Positions 1 to 7,474 of a DNA stretch of 64,000 nt are shown piece by piece. The stretch is from Stentor roeselii (Eukaryota > Ciliophora > Heterotrichea > Heterotrichida > Stentoridae): assembly GCA_006503475.1 (NCBI GenBank), contig RSEH01000107.1, positions 1-64,000 of the forward strand, in the 5' to 3' direction. The stretch's first letter is position 1; each line of letters opens with the position of its first letter. The notes beneath the pieces were generated by a model. That model was given only the letters and a program-made list of their open reading frames with translations, was not told the origin of the DNA and did no database searches. A program made the position numbers and the translations under genes.

Positions 1-191
1 GCCTGGTGATTCTCGAATTAGCTATTTCAAAATCGATAATTGAGATTAAGGAAGATATTGAGTCATGCTTAGAAACTCTTTCAAGTAAAGGATTATTCTT
101 GCTGAGGGAATTACTAAGAAATATGATTTGTGAAAGTCTTGAAGATAGATTAAAATTCTCGGAACTTGCTGATCTTGCTATTTATTTTTAG
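1..191 (+). CDS. 3' end of a probable protein kinase (partial)
   Basis: The frame is open from the left edge (first full codon at position 3) to a TAG at 189-191. The first residues, LVILELAISKS, fit kinase subdomain IX (the usual pattern is SLGVILYEL), and the stretch LLRELLRNMICESLEDRLKF fits subdomain XI, where an Arg follows a short helix near the end of the C-lobe. No catalytic motif is inside the window because the gene starts to the left. The protein ends right after the fold, so no regulatory tail follows. Kinase assignment is inference from about 60 residues; another helical protein is possible. Confidence 0.5.
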   Translation, partial: LVILELAISKSIIEIKEDIESCLETLSSKGLFLLRELLRNMICESLEDRLKFSELADLAIYF

Positions 192-225
192 GATATTAAA
201 TCTATTATTTTTAGGATATTAAATC
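182..225. repeat. Tandem duplication, 21-bp copies spaced 23 bp, over a stop codon
   Basis: The 21-bp string at 182-202 is repeated exactly at 205-225. The first copy covers the last codons and TAG stop of the kinase-like gene, so the duplication copies the gene's end into its 3' flank. Confidence 0.8.
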
Positions 226-1134
226 AATTATTACTAGATGTTTATTGTTTAATGTACTAAACTTTTAAAATTTGATTAATTTTAGAAAATTTTAGTTGAA
301 GTTGATTTGAGCGATCGAAGAATTTATTAAGATCAGGAATTAAATTTTTGGGAATGTTAAGATGAGGAATTAAATTTTTGGGAATGTTATATTGAAAATA
401 TTGGAGAGTTGATTATAATTGAATTTATATTTGGTACTACATTCATTATGAAAGAAATTTTGAAAGAGATTTATTAGTTATAGACCTTTGGGGTATATTT
501 CTATGAAAACTGATTCTGCATCAAATAAGTATTTTATTTTATCATAATTTTAGTTAATCCGTTTTTAAGTACATGATTTATTGAATATATCATATCCTGA
601 AAATAGTCTTTTTAATATTTTAATTTCATTTGAATAAATTGAGTCACCAAACAATCGTCGAACTAAACTTTTAAGAGATTGATTGATTTTCCAATCAATT
701 ATAATTTCCATAATTCTTATAATCAAACCTTTATTCAAAAAGTAAAGCCTTTTGATTTAGTTTCTTCATCTATAATATTATTATGACTTAATTATTTTTT
801 CATATCTTCTTCAATCCCTCCAATAAAAATTCTTTTGACTATTACTGAATATGTTAAACTTGATAAGTAATTTCTCATCGTAAGACTACTTAAATAGAAA
901 TAAAGATATACTTTTAGTTAGTTTAATCCTAATATTTAAGGAAAATGCTTTAATTTTTAGAGTTTTATCATGTGATCTTTTATAAAAATTTGATTAATAT
1001 GGATATTCTTAATTATTCGTTCCACTATTTTATTAAAGAATCAAATGTTTTACAAATGCTATAATCATGAGAATTGTTCTTCAATAAATTCAAAAGTCAA
1101 AATAATTTAATATCCTAATCTAACTACTAACTAA
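192..1134. other. AT-rich stretch without a recognised gene
   Basis: About 940 bases with no convincing coding sequence. It holds the end of the 23-bp-period duplication and a 30-bp tandem duplication at 331-390. It lies between the 3' ends of two convergent genes, so it contains both 3' flanks and no obligatory promoter. No tRNA-like fold was recognised. Confidence 0.6.
331..390. repeat. 30-bp tandem duplication
   Basis: Bases 331-360 and 361-390 agree at 28 of 30 positions (they differ at the fourth base, c/g, and the last, a/t). The near identity suggests a recent slippage-type duplication in non-coding DNA. Confidence 0.85.
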
Positions 1135-2391
1135 CTAAACTATTCTTTGATAAGTATTTTCCAAGTTTTCTTCAGCTTTTCTTACATATAAGACTCCAAA
1201 TGAAAGAGTGATAACTACAAAAATACTTATTCCACTTTGATACACAAATGTTAAATTTTCATAATTATATTCATATTCAATAGCTTCCTGAACATAGATT
1301 TCCTTTTTCTCTAAGTCAAACATGGAGTAATAAGATCTGAAAAATGGCAATCCAAAAATATCATCATATAAATCTTTGCTAGGTATAATTAAAACTGTGC
1401 AGTACCCATTTTTTTCATGCATAAGATAGCTTTGAGGCTTGATAGAAATATTATAATGAATAGTATAATTAAAATAAACCTCATACACCAAAGTAGGAAA
1501 TTCAGAACTGCATTTACACATCATTAACTTCTGATTATCAGTTGAGTTATAAAAATTACACATTGCATTTTGAGGAATTCTAGGAAGAAAAAATTCATCA
1601 TAGAAATAATGACCCATTACCAAATATCGGCTATTGATATCAAATTTTAAATGGGAGCTAAGAGTTGAATATGAGTTGCCTATGCTTCTGTAATCTGAGT
1701 AAGCACTCCAATATGGCATATTGAACCTAGAATTGATTTTTTTTATCGGGGTTCCATTACCAAATTCCTCAGTATCCCAGTACCCAATAGTTAATGCTGA
1801 TTGTTTCTTTATAATACTAGGATTATTGATATAAATAGAAAATATTTTCTGGGATATAATATTCTCTGAAATTAAATTATCAAAAAGTGTTGTATAACCA
1901 GAATCCTTGAGCCTAAGCCCTAAATATCCATCAGCTTTAACATTGTCATTTATATTATCTTTCTTTATCAAAACAAAATTAGTATTGTTTATGTATCGAT
2001 TACCAATTAAGAAATCATCTCTTACCCAGAATCCTTCAAAATAGTTAGAAGAACTTTCAAATGATATTTTCTCGTTATACATATAGAAATTTTTACTTTT
2101 ATATTGACTGTATCTATTTTCTGATTTATGGCAATCGCAATTTTCTCCTGATATCATCGTAAAATCGTCATTGAAATTTAGTCCAAGATTGAATAGCTGA
2201 GGAGGGTACCCAACTCGGATTTCTACTGTAAATTCATAATTTGATATTTCAGTTATCGGAAATGATGATGCTTTAATTGATCCATTCAGAGAAAGGTGCT
2301 CTGGTACAATTTTTACCCTTTTTTCAATCGATTGAATAGGTAAAGATAGCATGCCACTCGAGACCAAAGCTAATAAAACAATTCGTAACAT
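1135..2391 (-). CDS. Membrane-anchored pepsin-like protein, predicted inactive
   Basis: 418 residues. An N-terminal hydrophobic signal peptide (residues 1-16) and one transmembrane helix near residues 380-400 predict a type I membrane protein with a short cytosolic tail. The lumenal part follows the A1 aspartyl-protease fold: GYPPQLFNL at 61-69 matches the usual GTPPQ-F stretch just before the first active site. The expected D-T-G-S reads N72-F-N-D, so the first catalytic Asp is lost; the second site reads F-D-I-N in place of D-T-G-T. Cysteine pairs and several N-glycosylation sequons support an extracellular or vacuolar location. The role is probably binding, not proteolysis. A decayed paralogue lies just upstream of its start at 2614-2850. 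Confidence 0.72.
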   Translation of the reverse strand: MLRIVLLALVSSGMLSLPIQSIEKRVKIVPEHLSLNGSIKASSFPITEISNYEFTVEIRVGYPPQLFNLGLNFNDDFTMISGENCDCHKSENRYSQYKSKNFYMYNEKISFESSSNYFEGFWVRDDFLIGNRYINNTNFVLIKKDNINDNVKADGYLGLRLKDSGYTTLFDNLISENIISQKIFSIYINNPSIIKKQSALTIGYWDTEEFGNGTPIKKINSRFNMPYWSAYSDYRSIGNSYSTLSSHLKFDINSRYLVMGHYFYDEFFLPRIPQNAMCNFYNSTDNQKLMMCKCSSEFPTLVYEVYFNYTIHYNISIKPQSYLMHEKNGYCTVLIIPSKDLYDDIFGLPFFRSYYSMFDLEKKEIYVQEAIEYEYNYENLTFVYQSGISIFVVITLSFGVLYVRKAEENLENTYQRIV

Positions 2392-2613
2392 ATTTTATTA
2401 GAAATAAATTAACTATTAAAATATAGACATTAAATAAGTTATAGTGATTAAAGGATCAACATATGGCCTAGATGATATTTTTTGTATCAGAGCAGATAAA
2501 TGAAAATAAGGCATTAAAATTGAAATTCGGAATCGTAATTTTTTTTGGTTTAGTAAAAAAATCCTATTCTTATTCTATATGATGTACTAAATTATTCTCT
2601 TATTAATGCTTAA

Positions 2614-2850
2614 CTAATAAATTCTTTCATAGGATTCCTTCACTTGAATATCTCTTTTCCTTATAGAATATACTCCTAAAGTAATAGACACTAATATAAA
2701 AATACTTAATCCATTTTGTAAGTATTTGAAGTACGTTTATTATATTTATATTCATTTTTAATTGATTACTGAATCCAAATAGTTTTCTGATAAATATCGA
2801 ACATTGAATAATTAATGAAAATCATATTTATAAACTTAATTATGTCTTAA
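2614..2850 (-). pseudogene. Decayed tail of a second pepsin-like membrane gene
   Basis: Read on the minus strand, this region gives YSMFDIYQKTIWIQ, then an in-frame stop, then SIKNEYKYNKRT, then after a one-base frame change FKYLQNGLSIF and a transmembrane segment ending ESYERIY before TAG at 2614-2616. These pieces align in order with YYSMFDLEKKEIYVQ, AIEYEYNYENL, VYQSGISIF and ENTYQRIV at the C-terminus of the intact gene at 1135-2391. Only the last 80 or so residues are recognisable; the rest has been lost or has drifted too far to read. It is a host-gene duplicate on the same strand, next to its relative. Confidence 0.8.
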
Positions 2851-3084
2851 TATAAACCTAATCATTTTAAATATAGACTTACTTTTTTTTTTAGAATTAA
2901 GACTTTAATTTAGTGTTTTTAATAAATTTAGAGCATTACTAGGACTTTAAACTATAGCAAAATTACTTATTTAATTATAATCAAACTTTTTATTAGTTTG
3001 ATTTATATGAATAACTAAAAGTAGCCTAATATTCATCAAAATCTAGTTTAAGTTTATAATTTATCTGATATTTTTCATATTACG

Positions 3085-3115
3085 ACCTCTAAGAGGTAGA
3101 ATGAATATTCATTCT
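3085..3115. repeat. Two abutting perfect palindromes
   Basis: ACCTCTAAGAGGT (3085-3097, single-base centre) is followed immediately by AGAATGAATATTCATTCT (3098-3115, 18 bp perfect). Both could form hairpins or be dimeric binding sites. They lie among gene fragments and have no obvious gene to control. Confidence 0.7.
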
Positions 3116-3664
3116 AACATGAATTTTAGATTATTATTCATTTTTATAAATATAGACATAGTTTGAATATACCTTTATACAATAAAACCTAATTCATACT
3201 AAGTTGATATCTATCATCGCCAGTTTCCTAGCTCTTAAATTATAAAATTTTTTAGAAATAAACTGAGACTATGGGAAATTAGGATTCGAGACTACTAATA
3301 ATTTTTCAAATGTAAAAAAATTTAATAGAATATTTGGTTTTAGTATCATATCCAGATTTTTAATACTCAACAAATAATTTCGACATTTTTTTGTAGACAA
3401 AAAATTGGAGATGCATTATATAAAATATAGATCTTAAAAAAAATTATTTATCTTCATTTTTGTGTAGACATTTTGTAATATAGCTAAAACTAAAATCAAA
3501 TTTTTGTTAAAATTAAGTAAATTCTATAATTTTTCATATTAGAGAACAAGCTTCATAATGTTCAAGTGGATATTTTTTTTTCAATAAACTTTATAACTAG
3601 TTTATGTAAAAACTAGAGTATTAATTGAAATCACATACAAATCTCTAAATAATAATAAGCGTCT

Positions 3665-3859
3665 CTACATTCTATGACTAAAAGGTGTTAAGTCTATCAT
3701 TCCCAGTTGAGTCATCTCAGCCATAAATGAATTTCTTCCAACCATCATACCTCCTATCAAATCCATGCCATCTTCCTTAAAAGTTCCAATTTTATCAAAA
3801 ACGATCTTCTCAATCCTTCCAGCAGCATTGACTAAATTAGGAACTACAATAAATCCTAT
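3665..3859 (-). pseudogene. Fragment of a P5-type cation-transporting ATPase
   Basis: The minus strand is open for about 64 codons to a TAG at 3665-3667 and reads NAAGRIEKIVFDKIGTFKED followed by GMDLIG. This matches the phosphorylation-site block of P5 (ATP13A-type) ATPases, whose typical form is INVAGR...CFDKTGTLTEDGLDLWG. The invariant DKTGT is DKIGT here and TLTEDG is TFKEDG, so the piece is decayed. Nothing of the remaining roughly 1000 residues is recognised nearby. It is best explained as a fragment copied from a P5 ATPase gene elsewhere and now eroding. Confidence 0.75.
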
Positions 3860-3966
3860 TTATTTAATTGATAGACTTATTTAACTTTCCAATATAATCT
3901 AATTTATTTGTTCGAAAAGGCAAACTTAAATGAGACATAATTCTAGATATCCACAAAATTTGATTT

Positions 3967-4224
3967 TCATTTTTTAATAGCATGTTTTGTACTATTTCGA
4001 TACAGTGATTTAGTGAGATTATTAATATCTTTATGGAAAGGTTCAATATTAATTCTTAGATCGTCATTTATTGTACAAAAAAGACTGTCTGAGGTAAACG
4101 CGATGCATATACAAGTGTCATCAATTACTTGATAAACACTTCCATCAATCAAATTCCAAATTTTTATATTCACATGACAATCCAGAAGTTTTCGATTCAA
4201 ATTTAATATATAAATAAACCTCAA
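3967..4224 (-). pseudogene. WD40-repeat-like fragment
   Basis: An 85-residue minus-strand frame contains NIKIWNLIDGSVYQV and CICIAFTSDSLFCTINDDLR, which fit about one and a half WD40 repeats (strand d with IKIW, then a new repeat with IAFTSDS). A propeller needs about seven repeats, so this cannot fold alone. It lies on the same strand as the ATPase and pepsin-like fragments, which suggests a cluster of captured or decayed pieces. A tiny functional gene cannot be excluded. Confidence 0.45.
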
Positions 4225-4307
4225 ACATAAAATAGTATCCTAAAGTAATACCCTCTAACCTACCCTAAGTAAATCATCTAAACTTCCATCATAATCCACC
4301 CGGTAAA

Positions 4308-5522
4308 ATGCAATTCTCAGAAGAAGAGCATCACCTTCGTTTTTCAGTCGAATTCTTAGCAATAAAGAACCTTTCTCAATCTGGACAAATTTACTTTAAG
4401 CTTAGTCATGAACTGCTTGGAATCTGCCGTACTCAGACCTATTCATCGACAAAGTCAATCGAAAACTCATTTTCAAAAGAATTTCACTCTCATGAGTTCT
4501 TTATGACTTCCTCAGCACTTCAAGTCTCCTTAGAACCCTTAACAATTGAGCTGTTTTCCAAAGATAACTATCAAAAAGATTTGAAAAAAGGTGAATTTTC
4601 GATGAACCTCGTCGACCTGCTCTCATCCGACTTAAAAAAAACCGACAATTCAGTAGTCCGAGTTCTCGACACCTGGCTTCACGAGTCCATCGGTTCTTTA
4701 CGTTTAGTTCTCTTCCTAGAAGACCTAGGTCCAAAGTCTCTTCAAACCATATCCTTAGCAGAAGTCCCAAGCAACGACTGGGAACTCGAAGCTTGGCGTC
4801 GTTCAGAAGAGTCAAAATTTCTCTCATCGCTAAAGCAAAAAGAAATCGAGTACTTATCACAATCATCTCAATCCTGGCTTTCCAAAGAAAAATCTCGTTC
4901 AGAACAAGTAGAATCCCTTCAAGTCCAACTCGCAGAGGTCGAATCAAACCTTCGTGGAAAAATGATTACTCTTCAAAAGCGTGAAACAAAAATTTCTTCT
5001 TTAGAAGAAGAAATTCGTCTTCAAATGACTGACCTTCAACGTCAAGTCGACCTAAAACAAGAAGAACTTTCAATGTGGAAAGAAAAAACCTCTTCAGTAA
5101 AATCAGGAGTCGCGAAAGAGTCAAAGTCCTTAAAAGCCCAAATTCAGTCAACTCGAGAAGAAATTCGCAAAATCGAAGAAGAAACTGTGAAATTCAAGAG
5201 ACTTGCAGAGTCTCAAGAGTCAAAAGACCTGAAAGTCCAACTTGCTCAGAAACTTTCTGAAAATGCGGAAATTTCAAGAAAATGGCAACTTGCGAAAAGT
5301 CTTAAAGAAGAAGTAGAAGCTACTTTGTTTAAGTTGAAAGGCGATCTTAATAAGACTTTAAGAGTTCAAGACTCGGAAAGAAGGGTCAGGCAAAGTCATG
5401 AAAGGGAAGAAATCGTGAAAAGACGTGTGGAACTTGAAACTATTAGATATCAACATGAAGAATGTGAACAGATTCGAGAGTTGAAGGAAAAAATGACGAG
5501 CTTTAGAACGATGATCAAGTGA
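4308..5522 (+). CDS. CEP120: CEP120-like centriole protein (short form)
   Basis: 404 residues. Residues 1-145 form a C2-like beta domain (GQIYFKLSHELLG, then LTIELFSKD). From about residue 160 a long coiled coil begins with ELEAWRRSEESKFLSSLKQK, which aligns without gaps to the vertebrate CEP120 stretch [20 protein letters not shown] and continues to match through the LEKREQ-like segment (LQKRET here). CEP120 acts at daughter centrioles in procentriole assembly and elongation. This protein is less than half the animal length and appears to lack the leading C2 domains, so it may represent a minimal core. It is convergent with the epsin gene, with only two bases (5523-5524) between the stop codons. 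Confidence 0.75.
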   Translation: MQFSEEEHHLRFSVEFLAIKNLSQSGQIYFKLSHELLGICRTQTYSSTKSIENSFSKEFHSHEFFMTSSALQVSLEPLTIELFSKDNYQKDLKKGEFSMNLVDLLSSDLKKTDNSVVRVLDTWLHESIGSLRLVLFLEDLGPKSLQTISLAEVPSNDWELEAWRRSEESKFLSSLKQKEIEYLSQSSQSWLSKEKSRSEQVESLQVQLAEVESNLRGKMITLQKRETKISSLEEEIRLQMTDLQRQVDLKQEELSMWKEKTSSVKSGVAKESKSLKAQIQSTREEIRKIEEETVKFKRLAESQESKDLKVQLAQKLSENAEISRKWQLAKSLKEEVEATLFKLKGDLNKTLRVQDSERRVRQSHEREEIVKRRVELETIRYQHEECEQIRELKEKMTSFRTMIK

Positions 5523-5524
5523 GT

Positions 5525-7456
5525 CTAATTAAAGTCTAAACTAAAAAGCTTTTCTTCGAACTCGGATGGGTTAAAGACCTTCTTTATGGACTCTGGCTTT
5601 GATTCGCTTTGGATCAGGTTAGACTTGACTCGTGTTGCACTTTTGATAGGGATGTTTTGAGGTGGTGGGTTTGAAGAGATTGAGGTAGATGATAGGTCCA
5701 GCCCATCCAGTCCGAAAGAAGGAAAATTTTGAGCTGCACTCGTCTCAGGCGCCCTCTTTTGCACCATTCCAGTGAACATGGAACTTCCTCCCATTTGCAG
5801 GTCTCCAAATAGATTTTTTTGGCTTGAAACATTTCCACCTGACTGTAAAACTATACTCGAGTCGTTGAGCTTCGAAGGTTCCAGCCCGAACAAGTCGGGC
5901 TGTGGGTTTCTTGAAACTTGCTGGGGATGACTTGACTGGTTCACTTTAAGAGAAGTGTTTGCGAAGAGGTCTGGAGTTTTTGTGCTTTTTTCGATTGGTT
6001 GAGACTCGAATGGCTTGGGAGCTTCGAAAAGAGTTGCTTGTGTTGGTCGAATAGCGAAGAGGTCGACTTGAGGTGGTTTTGAATGAGTTTCGAATGGTTT
6101 TGATGGAGTTTCGAATGGTTTTGATTGAGTTTCGAATGGTTTTGATGGAGTTTCGAATGGTTTTGATTGAGTTTCGAATGGTTTTGATGGAGTTTCGAAT
6201 GGTTTTGATTGAGTTTCGAATGGTTTTGATTGAGTTTCGAATGGTTTTGATGGAACTTCAAATGGTTTCGATGAAACTTCAAATAAATCAACTGGCTTCG
6301 ATGAAACTTCAAATAAATCAACTGGCTTTGCTGAAACTTCAAATAAATCCACCTTCCCTGCCTTCTGCGTCACTTCAAATAAGTTATACCCAGGCCCTGA
6401 TACTTGCGAAGGTCCTGAAACATAACTAGTATCCTCATTTCTCGGTTTCGAGTCTTTACGATTCACTCCTGCAAATAGATCAACAGTTTTCGAAGTGTTC
6501 GAACCTAAACGACTATCTTTTAAAGAACCATTTGCTGAAAATAAATCCCCTGATGCCTTCACCATCGAACTCTTTCCAAAACTACTCTGTTCTGTGTTAA
6601 ATAAATCTCGATGAGGAGTCTCAAACCTCAATTCACTACTTTTCGACCCTTCAGAAGCAAAAAGCTCCGAATTATTAAAATTTGATTTCACTGCAAAAAT
6701 ATCAGGATTTCTCGAATTTTGTTGAAAAATATCTCCTCGTTGATTTTCCCTTCCATCTTCCTTCTTAACACCAAACAATTCACTTTTCATTTCAGGTCCA
6801 CGATATTCTCCCTGTACTCCAAAGACACTTTCAGCGAACTTTTTCTGAGATTCATTAAAAATAAGTCCTTCATTGCGACCATCTCTGTAGTCAAATGACT
6901 GGCTTTCATATTTTTTCTTATCTTGATAAGAAGGAGCATTGTAAGAATACCCGTTGTTTGCATATCCTCCAGAGGTCTCAGTAGGATTAGAAGAAATACC
7001 AGTAAAGCGATCTCTTCGTCTTTTGCTTTCTTCTCTGATGTAGTCCAAGTCTCTGGGATTGTTTAAAAGTTGCAAGATCATTAAAGCGCTTTCTCTGATA
7101 CCAGCACCTTTGTCGGAACCTCCTTCAGAGAAACTGTAGTTCTGGAGACTTCGAATGTTGCTTGAGTGCTGACGAGCTAGAGCGACGAATTCATTCGAGC
7201 CGAACTTTAAAAGGTATTCTATGATTTTTAGCAGGTTTCTGAACTTTCGCCAGTCTTTTTGGTCCAGTTTGAAACTTTTGTCGAGGAAGGAGGAGATTGA
7301 CTTCATGTTGTAGTCATTAAATGACTTGTCTGCGATCACTGCAAGGATTGGGGAAGGGATCACGTGTTCTTGCTCCAGGGCTTCTTTTAAATGCTTTTCC
7401 GTGTAGCTGAGAGTCAGTCTATCCACTGTTGACCCGACTATTTTTTTAAGGTTCAT
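5525..7456 (-). CDS. Epsin-type ENTH-domain endocytic adaptor
   Basis: 643 residues from the ATG at 7456. The ENTH domain occupies residues 1-135 (MNLKKIVGSTVDRLTLSYTE, WRKFRNLLKIIEYLLKFGS, IRSLQNYSF, GIRESALMI). ENTH domains bind phosphoinositides and bend membrane in clathrin-coated pit formation. The disordered tail carries nine DLF motifs plus DIF and NLF variants, short linear motifs of the kind that bind clathrin or AP-2. It also holds nine copies of a seven-residue SKPFET(Q/P) repeat. The frame stays open upstream to 7561, but the conserved start and the divergent gene at 7475 favour 7456. The 18-nt gap must hold control elements for both genes. An epsinR-like relative is the main alternative. 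Confidence 0.88.
   Translation of the reverse strand: MNLKKIVGSTVDRLTLSYTEKHLKEALEQEHVIPSPILAVIADKSFNDYNMKSISSFLDKSFKLDQKDWRKFRNLLKIIEYLLKFGSNEFVALARQHSSNIRSLQNYSFSEGGSDKGAGIRESALMILQLLNNPRDLDYIREESKRRRDRFTGISSNPTETSGGYANNGYSYNAPSYQDKKKYESQSFDYRDGRNEGLIFNESQKKFAESVFGVQGEYRGPEMKSELFGVKKEDGRENQRGDIFQQNSRNPDIFAVKSNFNNSELFASEGSKSSELRFETPHRDLFNTEQSSFGKSSMVKASGDLFSANGSLKDSRLGSNTSKTVDLFAGVNRKDSKPRNEDTSYVSGPSQVSGPGYNLFEVTQKAGKVDLFEVSAKPVDLFEVSSKPVDLFEVSSKPFEVPSKPFETQSKPFETQSKPFETPSKPFETQSKPFETPSKPFETQSKPFETPSKPFETHSKPPQVDLFAIRPTQATLFEAPKPFESQPIEKSTKTPDLFANTSLKVNQSSHPQQVSRNPQPDLFGLEPSKLNDSSIVLQSGGNVSSQKNLFGDLQMGGSSMFTGMVQKRAPETSAAQNFPSFGLDGLDLSSTSISSNPPPQNIPIKSATRVKSNLIQSESKPESIKKVFNPSEFEEKLFSLDFN
6073..6350 (-). 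repeat. In-frame 21-bp and 30-bp tandem repeats in the epsin tail
   Basis: About nine 21-bp units encode SKPFET followed by Q, P or H; Q and P types alternate, giving a 42-bp higher-order unit. Next to them (toward 6350) are three 30-bp units encoding SKPVDLFEVS-type decamers. Copies are almost identical in DNA, which points to recent expansion, and the array probably varies in length. Confidence 0.9.
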
Positions 7457-7474
7457 TATTAGGTTTACATAAAT

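Larger units (their letters stand above)
2392..4307. other. AT-rich region holding decayed gene fragments
   Basis: No intact gene is seen in about 1.9 kb. It carries three separate minus-strand gene remnants (listed individually), two abutting palindromes at 3085-3115, and long A/T runs. The stretch 2860-3660 otherwise shows nothing recognisable. Confidence 0.6.

Noticed and set aside
1135-2391. Origin of the pepsin-like gene from a retroviral-type protease
   Set aside because: It has a signal peptide, a full-length two-lobed pepsin plan and a membrane helix; no other element parts are near.
6073-6429. Plus-strand repetitive frame (MVLNEFRMVLMEF pattern)
   Set aside because: It is the reverse of the epsin tandem repeat; repeats without stops keep several frames open.
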